51,010 nt of DNA, taken from NCBI GenBank assembly GCA_020860565.1, contig JAJBUA010000011.1:1-51010 (forward strand), written 5' to 3'. Below the pieces are notes generated by a model. The model was not told the DNA's origin and searched no databases. It saw nothing but the letters and a program-made list of their open reading frames with translations. Below, piece after piece: positions 18,221-25,348 of this stretch. This stretch comes from Clostridiales bacterium (GTDB lineage: Bacteria > Bacillota > Clostridia > Lachnospirales > Lachnospiraceae). The stretch's first letter is position 1, and each line of letters starts with the position of its first letter. The position numbers and the translations under genes were made by a program.

Positions 18221-19849
18221 TTATGCACAGATACCGAGAGCGCCCAGAGCAAATGCGCCAAAGAATACTACGCACAGCAGCAGAACCGTACTCATTTTTC
18301 TCTTTTTCAGGATACCGAAGCAGACCAGTGTCAGAGCCAGAGGCAGGATTCCCTTCATAATCGCATCCAGCATCGTAGTCTGTAAATTAACGTCCGCAAT
18401 TACCAGACCCAGATTCAGCTTAACCGTTGAGGCAGCCAGTGCACCAAATGCGACACAGCCGACAATCCCGGCGATATTCGTAAAGTAATTCGCAGCTCCG
18501 GATGAATACAGCTTCTCGATTAACGCGCCGCCATATTTATATCCCAGCCAGCCGATCAGAATCGCCGCTATTACCTTAAAAATAACAAAACCGAAATAAG
18601 TAAAGTAAACGCCGGTAATACTGCCTGCCAGTACCATACTGATACCGACAGATTTAATAATCGTATTGTAAACGCTCTGTACCATCGGATCTCCGATTGC
18701 CGCTACCGGTCCCTGCATCGAAGAACCAAACGCACGGATTGTCTCCGGTGTGATATTCTCATTGCCAAGCGCACGTTCTTCTTCCATCGCTACATAAGGA
18801 GCGACCAGCATGCCCAGAAACTGATAGTTGGTATTGATAAACTGCGTATGCTTCTCCAGTTCTTCCATCTGGCGATTAACATCACCCGGATACAGCTTTT
18901 TCATAACGGTGGAAAGACCAAGCATGATCGCCTCCGCGTTCTTCGTCGCGGTGTTATTTCCCCATTCAATAAAGTTCTCAGTGATAAAGGTTGCCTTAAT
19001 TGCGTCCTTCGCGGTAAGGATATGATTCTTTCTCACCTCTGCGTTCTTAAAGAAGCTCAAATCCAGCGTTCCGTTCTGAATCTTTCCATAGGTATAGATC
19101 ACCAGCGCACAGACCGCGAGCACTACCAACACCAGCGTACTCAATCCCAGATACTCGCACAGGATAAAGGACATAATCATATAGAAAATCTTGCCGTTTC
19201 CGCCGATAAATACCAGGCCGAGGCCGATACCGACTGCCGGAAGCGCATTACCGGCTACATTTAGTCCGGTAGTCGCCCAGGTGGGAAGATTGTTCATCGC
19301 TGCCGAGATCTGATCGATTCCCAGCACCATAACCAGGAACATCATGACCGTAAAAATTGCCACTTTAAAGAACATATTCGCGGCGCCCCAGAACCACATT
19401 GCTCCGGGATTACGTTTCTCTACGGAACGGTCAAGGTTTGCCGTAAAGAAGCATGCCAGCGTATTGACCCAGTTTCTCAGGGAAGCAAACGCAATGCCTA
19501 CCGGAACCGCGATCGCAAGCGCGGCCTCGTATCCCAGGCCGCCTTTAAAAGCAACCACAACTCCGACGATCGTCCCGATCATCGGGTTCGACGGCTGCGT
19601 ACCTCCTACGGAGATTACGCCCATATAGATCAGTCCGATATAAGCGCCGAGGATCGCGCCGTCCATCGGATGTCCCAGAATCAGACCGACCGCATAACCA
19701 AGGACCAGCGGCGGTGTCAGGGAATAACACAGCATATAAATCGGTCCGAATGAAATCGCGCATCCAAATAAAAGCGCAATCAGAAAATATTGAAGTGTGG
19801 ACGGATTTGCCACCAGTGTGGCTGTCCATGTTGCAGCATCAGGTGCCAT
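18221..19849 (-). CDS. PTS mannose-class EIIC-EIID fusion permease
   Basis: This 542-residue membrane protein joins the two permease subunits of a mannose-class PTS that are usually separate. Residues 1-260 form EIIC, with about seven hydrophobic segments and the GAYIGLIYMGVISVGGTQPSNPMIG region. Residues about 270-542 form EIID, recognised by KKLYPGD, then MEELEKHTQFINTNYQFLGMLVAP and the GPVAAIGDPM motif, with a C-terminal membrane bundle. No stop or frameshift separates the halves. It lies between the class II aldolase and EIIB genes, 72 bases after the aldolase stop. It should move an unknown hexose or polyol across the membrane while it is phosphorylated. Confidence 0.93.
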   Translation of the reverse strand: MAPDAATWTATLVANPSTLQYFLIALLFGCAISFGPIYMLCYSLTPPLVLGYAVGLILGHPMDGAILGAYIGLIYMGVISVGGTQPSNPMIGTIVGVVVAFKGGLGYEAALAIAVPVGIAFASLRNWVNTLACFFTANLDRSVEKRNPGAMWFWGAANMFFKVAIFTVMMFLVMVLGIDQISAAMNNLPTWATTGLNVAGNALPAVGIGLGLVFIGGNGKIFYMIMSFILCEYLGLSTLVLVVLAVCALVIYTYGKIQNGTLDLSFFKNAEVRKNHILTAKDAIKATFITENFIEWGNNTATKNAEAIMLGLSTVMKKLYPGDVNRQMEELEKHTQFINTNYQFLGMLVAPYVAMEEERALGNENITPETIRAFGSSMQGPVAAIGDPMVQSVYNTIIKSVGISMVLAGSITGVYFTYFGFVIFKVIAAILIGWLGYKYGGALIEKLYSSGAANYFTNIAGIVGCVAFGALAASTVKLNLGLVIADVNLQTTMLDAIMKGILPLALTLVCFGILKKRKMSTVLLLCVVFFGAFALGALGICA

Positions 19850-19921
19850 ATGAATTTCCCCCTTTTCGTATCGTTATTTTTATTCTCTTTCTCTGTCGTT
19901 TAAGAAAAACCTCTTTCTTCC

Positions 19922-20782
19922 TTAATAACGATTTGCCGAACCAAACAGCTCCATATAATGACGGCATTTCGCGGTGAAGCCCTCATTGAACGCATTCACC
20001 TTCGCGTTGAAGAATGGCGGAAGCTTGCCGCTCTTCTCTGCCTCCTGCAGATGCGCGATGCCTGCCGCCGGCAGATCCGTGGCGATATTGATCTTATTGA
20101 TACCGCTGTGCGACAGCCGATAGAGGTTATCGTCTCCCGTACTGCTTCCTCCGTGCAAAACCAGCGGAAGATCCACGATCTTCTTCACCTCTTCCAGTCG
20201 GTCAAAATCGATGTGCGGCGTACCCTTGTACATGCCATGCGCGGTGCCGATCGCGACTGCCAGGGAATCACACCCGGTACGTTCCACATACTCCGCCGTC
20301 AGATCGATATCCGTCAGATTGGTAACGCCGTCTACCGCATAGTTATTTCCCTGACCTACATGTCCCAGCTCAGCTTCTACGCTAACTCCGCACGCATGGG
20401 CGATCCGGACCAGATCGGAAACCTTCTGAACGTTCTCCTCATAAGGAAGCTCGCTGCAGTCCGCCATGATCGACGTACATCCCGCTGCGATGCAGCAGAT
20501 CCAGGATTCAAAACATGGACCGTGATCCTGCTGGATGACAACCGGAGTCCGTGAACGATCCGCCAGGATACTCAGCTGCTGGACATAATCATTCAGCCAT
20601 CTCTTCCCTGCAAAGCTCCCGTACGGTCCATGAAAATGGATGTCCAGGATAACCGGGGCCCCGATCTCCTCCGCCGCGTTCACGATGCATCGTCCGGTCT
20701 CCACATTGATAATGTTGGGGGCGCAGACCGCATACCCATCCCTTTTAGCCGCATTTAACACTTCACTCGCATTTACTAACAT
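19922..20782 (-). CDS. Class II fructose/tagatose-bisphosphate-type aldolase
   Basis: This is a zinc-dependent aldolase of 286 residues, the family's usual length. It opens MLVNASEVLNAAKRDGYAV. Zn and active-site elements visible are QQDHG (about residues 83-87), EAELGHVGQG, GTAHGMYKG (His ligand) and LHGGSSTGD, followed by KINIATD. Members cleave fructose-, tagatose- or related ketose bisphosphates, and some take monophosphates. It is the first gene after a near-perfect sigma-54 promoter at 20847-20861 and leads aldolase, EIIC-EIID, EIIB, zinc dehydrogenase and Fe-ADH. Its context says it splits the phosphorylated product of the PTS, but the true substrate is unknown. Confidence 0.93.
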   Translation of the reverse strand: MLVNASEVLNAAKRDGYAVCAPNIINVETGRCIVNAAEEIGAPVILDIHFHGPYGSFAGKRWLNDYVQQLSILADRSRTPVVIQQDHGPCFESWICCIAAGCTSIMADCSELPYEENVQKVSDLVRIAHACGVSVEAELGHVGQGNNYAVDGVTNLTDIDLTAEYVERTGCDSLAVAIGTAHGMYKGTPHIDFDRLEEVKKIVDLPLVLHGGSSTGDDNLYRLSHSGINKINIATDLPAAGIAHLQEAEKSGKLPPFFNAKVNAFNEGFTAKCRHYMELFGSANRY

Positions 20783-20846
20783 ATGTACTATCCTTCCTTT
20801 CCTTTATATTTTTTTCATACATATTAGTAGTTACCTTTATATAATA

Positions 20847-20861
20847 GCAAAAACCGTGCCA
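20847..20861 (-). promoter_or_regulatory. Sigma-54 (-24/-12) promoter of the aldolase-PTS-dehydrogenase operon
   Basis: On the minus strand TGGCAC (20861-20856), five bases, then TTGC (20850-20847) match the sigma-54 consensus exactly, with correct GG-GC spacing. Transcription should begin about 12 bases further on, near 20836, leaving a leader of about 55 bases to the aldolase ATG. The site touches the stop codon of the preceding gene. A second promoter with nearly the same core is at 25293-25307. Confidence 0.93.
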
Positions 20862-21593
20862 CTACTCTTCCGGCAAGAAGTCCGTTTTGCCGTCCGATCC
20901 TGCAGCCGTCATTCCCCGGCGCGCCGTTTCCTGTAAAACATACTGCATAAAATATGCATAAGGACCGGCAGACAGCGGCCTGCGCGAACCTTTCCGGTAA
21001 AGGTAAGCGCTCACATGCTTTTCTCCGATCTTCGCCTGATATTCCTTCGCCTCGTAATCAAACAGATGCTGGATACAGCCGGTTTCCGCTTCAGAGAGGA
21101 GCCGGTCGCAGGCTTCATAATCCCGGACAGAATATTTGCCGGCAAAAATATCCTCCACCAGCTGATCCGGATCCTCCGCCCTGACCGGAAGAAGCATGGA
21201 AGTACGGCCGGTTTTCCTGGCCTGTGCCCAAAAGACGCGGAAACCATCTTTCGCCTCACGAAAATATACGATGCGGCTGCCTTCGGCTCCCGAAACCTCA
21301 TAAAAGAATCTCTGCACCGGATCGCGGGAGCGATATGTGCCATAAGATCGCGGAATCCTCATCGGTTCGCTCCCCTTCCTGCGGTTTTCCGGGTAATGAT
21401 AGTGCCGCACCGGCTCCGATGCACCGCCGCTCCCTCCCTTTACCAGAATTTCATACGCATAAGATACCGACGCCGATACAAATACCAGTGCCAGGACGCC
21501 GCAGACTACATTTCGCGTCTGAACGGTCAGCCAGATAAAAAACACTGCAGAAAGAGCCGGGATCACCAGCGTGTTACCTGCTTTTCTCAGCAT
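20862..21593 (-). CDS. Hypothetical membrane-anchored protein of the PTS locus
   Basis: I do not recognise this 243-residue protein. Residues about 8-47 form two hydrophobic segments, so the remainder is probably cytoplasmic. A basic stretch rich in His/Arg/Tyr follows (about 60-95). The C-terminal 140 residues are a mixed alpha/beta region with many charged residues (RIVYFREAKDGFRVFWAQ; DYEACDRLLSEAETGC; KIGEKHVSAYLYRKG). It follows HPr by 40 bases in the EIIA-levR-HPr operon and ends right at the second sigma-54 promoter. Being inside the operon suggests a link to the PTS, but there is no direct evidence of function. Confidence 0.75.
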   Translation of the reverse strand: MLRKAGNTLVIPALSAVFFIWLTVQTRNVVCGVLALVFVSASVSYAYEILVKGGSGGASEPVRHYHYPENRRKGSEPMRIPRSYGTYRSRDPVQRFFYEVSGAEGSRIVYFREAKDGFRVFWAQARKTGRTSMLLPVRAEDPDQLVEDIFAGKYSVRDYEACDRLLSEAETGCIQHLFDYEAKEYQAKIGEKHVSAYLYRKGSRRPLSAGPYAYFMQYVLQETARRGMTAAGSDGKTDFLPEE

Positions 21594-21633
21594 ATCTCCG
21601 CCTCCTTATCCCACATCCGCAACCAGATACCTG

Positions 21634-21900
21634 TCATAGATCTCCCAGCCCGCTTTCTACCGCCGACGCAAGCGCTTCCAGGGCTTCGTCTTCCCCCTGT
21701 CCGTCCGTTATAATCCGGATACTCTCCCCATATTTCACTCCGGCGGAAAGAACTTTCATCATACTCTTGCTGCTAAATTTCCGTCCATTCTTTTCAATAT
21801 AGATTTCGCAGGGATATTTCATGGCAGTTCTGACAAATACACTGGCTGGGCGCGCATGGATCCCCATCTTATTGACTATCGTTACTTCTCTGCTCTTCAT
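21634..21900 (-). CDS. HPr family phosphocarrier protein
   Basis: HPr passes phosphate from enzyme I to EIIA domains. The 88-residue product starts MKSREVTIVNKMGIHARPAS, with the phosphorylated His15. The regulatory Ser46 is in FSSKSMMKVLSAG, so both the enzyme I site and the HPr-kinase site are kept. The ATG at 21900 gives the standard length; upstream in-frame codons would overlap levR and have no support. The gene lies 52 bases after levR. An HPr next to a LevR-type activator, besides the expected housekeeping ptsH elsewhere, may be dedicated to this system (inference). Confidence 0.94.
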   Translation of the reverse strand: MKSREVTIVNKMGIHARPASVFVRTAMKYPCEIYIEKNGRKFSSKSMMKVLSAGVKYGESIRIITDGQGEDEALEALASAVESGLGDL

Positions 21901-21952
21901 AACTGGTTTCCTCCGTTTTTTATTATCGTATACGACTTTATGTCGCTCCTGA

Positions 21953-24784
21953 TCATTCCTTCTGTCCGAATGCTTCGTCCGTTTCCGGAAGCGTAAGCAT
22001 AAAATAAAAACATTCCGCATCAGAAACCGGAAATCCCCCGGCACCAAAGCAGCGGTTCAGCATCTCCTTCAGATATGCAAACCACTTTTCGGAACAGGAA
22101 ATCTCCTCCTGCCCTTCTTCCAGCAACTCGAGCGGGCTGTCATTCACAATTCGTTCCAGCATGCTGGCCGCATGCATAAAAATACGCAGCTCGATGTTAT
22201 CCGGCAGTTTATTCTTATAAACTTCTCTCTCCAGAATCCGGATCGCCTCGGATATACACTGCGTTCCTGTCTCCCGATCCACACTCGGCGCAAGTACACA
22301 GAAATTATTAATCTGTGTCTGGCTGGCTGGCTCTTCCCGCTCCTCATGAATCCAGCCGATATAAGAAGGCATACTCCAGTCCGTCAGGATATTCCTGATC
22401 TTGTCAATTCCCGCTGGAGAAAATACCGTATCGGCGAGGATAAACGGAACTCCCGGTATATCAGGGTTCACGGTCCCTACGATCAGTTTGAGATCTGACC
22501 CGTATGCCGCGGCTTTCGCTCCCACGTCGTCCACAGAACTGACCGCGACTACGCGCAGCGACGGAACCTGTTCGCGCAACTCCTGCTCCAGAAATTTTCT
22601 CATCTGTTCCGCGCTCCCAAAGCCGGTAACGCAGATCGTAAAAATCACCTGTTCCCCGGGCGAGACATTGTCCGCGTCCGTACCGGCAGATCCTTCCTCT
22701 GATCTCCGGAAAAACCACTCCATCTGCTCCCGGTAATCAGCAATGGTCTTATGATACATATCCTCCAGGGAAAGCTGCTGCGTCATCGTATTGCGGCACG
22801 CGATCACCGCCATATGTTCTTCCAGCAAAGTAATCACCCGGCAGGGAATGCCCGTTGCCTCATATAACGCTTCTTCTGTACCACAGAACTGCTGACAATC
22901 GGTAAAGATCAGATTGCCCTTCTCCCCGTGATGCTGCTTGATGTCAAAGCAAAGCATCTCAAAGGCTTTGCGCACTCCCAGCATCGCGTCTTTCTCTACA
23001 CAGTAAACATGATCTGCGCCAAATAGCGACCGGACATACCCCACAATCCCTGCTGCGACATTGCCGCTGCAGGAAATCATCGTAATATGCACATCCGGTT
23101 TCCAGCGGTTTCTCACAGTCTGGCTCAGAAAAGCAGCCAGAAAACCAATCTCATCGTCAGTAATTCCTGTGTTCAGATGATTGCTCAGCCATTCTCTGTG
23201 CTTTCCCAGAAACCTGGTCTCGCTCCGGTAACGGTCGGCCATTTCCCGGATATTCGGCGGGAGTAGCAGATTGCCGGACCGCGCCCGACTCACATACTGC
23301 TCCAGATGCATCGCCAGCAAAATCGGCGTCTTCTGCGGATAGATACGTTCCAGTTCGATCGCCGCCATGCTGATCAGCTTCATCGCCACCGGCAGAATCT
23401 TCGGAGAGATGGCATGTTCCAGCGACAGCAGTCCCTGGTTCACCGCACCGTATTCACTCCCCAGCGTCTCAAAATAACGGTCGATCTGGCGAATCACCAT
23501 CTGCCCGAGTTCCTCGCCCGCCAGCCCCATTTTCCGGCCTTCATCGATCAGGTGAAAAACCTGGTCATAGATATCGACAAACTGCAGCGTCTCATCGGAA
23601 TCAAATTTCGCCGGTTCCCTTGTCGTCACATGCATATCTGTCTGAAACCAGTCTGCCCGCGGGTCGATCTCCCGCGGTAAGTCGGACGCGATCGAATGGA
23701 CCTGAAAAGACAGATCATGAAGCGTAACCGTAATTTCTCCTCCCGGCGTTGACGCCCCGTCCTTTAAAAGCGCCTTCGCGCATGAGAGCTGAACGGCGTT
23801 CTTTAATGTCCCCAGATTGATCCGCGCGGCATAACCCACCAGTGTATTGAGCACGTCTCGTTTCACGCAGATCGCCCGGTCGATATGCTTTGCCTCCTGT
23901 GCGTAAAAGCTGCGGATAAACTCCGGCCACTCGCGCATCGGGCGCTCGGAAAGCGTCGGCAGCTGCAGCAAAACCGGCATCCGGCGGACAAAGGTATCGA
24001 TCAGCGTCGTATTGGAAATCGGTTTCGTCGTCGCGCCGATCAGCATAAAATGCGTTTCTCTCTTTGTATTTTCTCCTACCCGCCGGAAATATCCGGTATC
24101 CAGCAAAGTAAAGAACAACTCCTGGCTCGTACCGGACAGACAGTGAATTTCATCAAGAAAGAAAATGCCCCCGTCTGCTTCTTCGACCAGACCCGGCCGG
24201 TCCGCGATCGAACCGGTGAACGCCCCTTTCTTCGATCCAAATAAAATCGAGAGAAGCAGTTGTGGATTGTCTGCGTACTCCGCGCAGTTAAAATGCACAA
24301 ACGGCACTTCTCTGTCATTGCAGCCAAACGCGTGAATCTCATTTGCATATTCCCAGACTGTACGGGCAAAGGTTGTTTTTCCGATCCCCGTCGGCCCGGT
24401 GATCAGCATGTTCAGCCCGGACGGCGGATAAGAGACTGCCGCCTTCGCGATACTGATCAGGTGCTTCAGACTTCCGTTGCTCCCTACCAGCTTGGAAAAC
24501 GCATCTTCGTTTGCCGCGGATTTCGCATTGGCCGAAGAACATTCCGGCGCCCGGACGGCGGTTCCCTCAGCGTCTGGTTCTGGCGTACCGCTTTCTGCCG
24601 GGAAGAAACGCACATTTTTCTTTCCTTCCCTTCGCAGAAGACCTTTCTCTACCAGTTTATTTAATTCTACCGAAGCATCATTGCGCCAAATCCCCAGATC
24701 GCCTGCGGTCTGCTGCGCCGTCACGCCTTCATCCGCATGTTGAAAGACAAATTCAAGGATTCGATCCTCCCGACGCTTACTCAT
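21953..24784 (-). CDS. LevR-type sigma-54 activator with PRD and EII-like domains
   Basis: This 943-residue transcription activator is driven by PTS phosphorylation. An N-terminal winged helix spans about 1-60. The AAA+ sigma-54 interaction domain has Walker A GPTGIGKTT (130-138), loop 1 GAFTGS (187-192, in place of the usual GAFTGA) and Walker B FFLDEIH (208-214). Next come a PRD domain (about 420-530), an EIIA-Man-like domain (about 565-665) and an EIIB-like segment with CVTGFGSAEQM, then a second PRD near the C-terminus. In the EIIA-like part the expected active His is replaced (ISCSGN). The ATG at 24784 has GGAGTG six bases upstream. It should activate the two sigma-54 promoters at 20847 and 25293. 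Confidence 0.93.
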   Translation of the reverse strand: MSKRREDRILEFVFQHADEGVTAQQTAGDLGIWRNDASVELNKLVEKGLLRREGKKNVRFFPAESGTPEPDAEGTAVRAPECSSANAKSAANEDAFSKLVGSNGSLKHLISIAKAAVSYPPSGLNMLITGPTGIGKTTFARTVWEYANEIHAFGCNDREVPFVHFNCAEYADNPQLLLSILFGSKKGAFTGSIADRPGLVEEADGGIFFLDEIHCLSGTSQELFFTLLDTGYFRRVGENTKRETHFMLIGATTKPISNTTLIDTFVRRMPVLLQLPTLSERPMREWPEFIRSFYAQEAKHIDRAICVKRDVLNTLVGYAARINLGTLKNAVQLSCAKALLKDGASTPGGEITVTLHDLSFQVHSIASDLPREIDPRADWFQTDMHVTTREPAKFDSDETLQFVDIYDQVFHLIDEGRKMGLAGEELGQMVIRQIDRYFETLGSEYGAVNQGLLSLEHAISPKILPVAMKLISMAAIELERIYPQKTPILLAMHLEQYVSRARSGNLLLPPNIREMADRYRSETRFLGKHREWLSNHLNTGITDDEIGFLAAFLSQTVRNRWKPDVHITMISCSGNVAAGIVGYVRSLFGADHVYCVEKDAMLGVRKAFEMLCFDIKQHHGEKGNLIFTDCQQFCGTEEALYEATGIPCRVITLLEEHMAVIACRNTMTQQLSLEDMYHKTIADYREQMEWFFRRSEEGSAGTDADNVSPGEQVIFTICVTGFGSAEQMRKFLEQELREQVPSLRVVAVSSVDDVGAKAAAYGSDLKLIVGTVNPDIPGVPFILADTVFSPAGIDKIRNILTDWSMPSYIGWIHEEREEPASQTQINNFCVLAPSVDRETGTQCISEAIRILEREVYKNKLPDNIELRIFMHAASMLERIVNDSPLELLEEGQEEISCSEKWFAYLKEMLNRCFGAGGFPVSDAECFYFMLTLPETDEAFGQKE

Positions 24785-24806
24785 TGCATTCACTCCAATC
24801 TCTTTT

Positions 24807-25226
24807 TTATGAAAAATCAAAGAATGTTTTCACATCCACCAGACTTTCCTTTCCGGATTGCGCAACCGCTTCGACCAGTTCCTGCCCGGAAAGATTTTCC
24901 CGGAAATTCAAAGCTTCGATCAGCATCGGCAGATTCACTCCGCAAAGCCCGTAAATTCTCGTCTGTGCACAATGTTCCATCACCTGATTAAACGGCGTAC
25001 CGCAAAAGAGATCAAAAAGAATGATCGATCCCTCCGGCATCTCGCCGTATACCCTCATCGCCGCTTCCCCATAGGCCCGGATGTCGGAACCGTCATAAAA
25101 CGGCATTGCTTTCACCCCATCAAAATCCCCGTAAATCATTTTTGCCGACCCGATCAGTCCTTCGCAAAGTGAACCGTGAGACAAGATCAGGATACCGGGT
25201 AGCTTTTTCTCCATTTCGTTTTCCAT
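24807..25226 (-). CDS. PTS mannose-class EIIA component
   Basis: This 139-residue EIIA carries phosphate from HPr to EIIB. The active His17 is in LILSHGSLCEGL, and LFDLFCGTPFNQ and GVNLPMLIEAL are typical of the mannose-class EIIA fold. It is the first gene after the sigma-54 promoter at 25293-25307, and is followed by levR after 22 bases, then HPr. The ATG at 25226 has a GGAG nine bases upstream. EIIB and EIIC-EIID are encoded in the neighbouring operon. Confidence 0.94.
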   Translation of the reverse strand: MENEMEKKLPGILILSHGSLCEGLIGSAKMIYGDFDGVKAMPFYDGSDIRAYGEAAMRVYGEMPEGSIILFDLFCGTPFNQVMEHCAQTRIYGLCGVNLPMLIEALNFRENLSGQELVEAVAQSGKESLVDVKTFFDFS

Positions 25227-25292
25227 ACGCGATTACTCCATTTCTTTTCTGATTTGACTCATTTCGGAGCCTCTTTGATATCTGATTAAAAA

Positions 25293-25307
25293 GCAAAAAC
25301 CATGCCA
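25293..25307 (-). promoter_or_regulatory. Sigma-54 (-24/-12) promoter of the EIIA-levR-HPr operon
   Basis: On the minus strand TGGCAT (25307-25302), five bases, then TTGC (25296-25293) fit the sigma-54 consensus. The core plus flanks (AGTGGCAYGGTTTTTGCT) are the same as at the aldolase promoter except for one base. It is embedded in the 3' arm of the rpoN terminator hairpin and its T tract. Confidence 0.9.
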
Positions 25308-25328
25308 CTACGAGTAGTGACATGGTTT
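25297..25328 (-). terminator. Rho-independent terminator of rpoN, overlapping a sigma-54 promoter
   Basis: 25297-25311 pairs with 25314-25328 over 14-15 bp, including one G-U pair in the minus-strand RNA, and is closed by a very small loop. On the minus strand it is followed by TTGCTTTTT. It starts 21 bases past the rpoN stop codon. Confidence 0.85.
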
Positions 25329-25348
25329 AGTCTTTCGGATCCCGTTTC

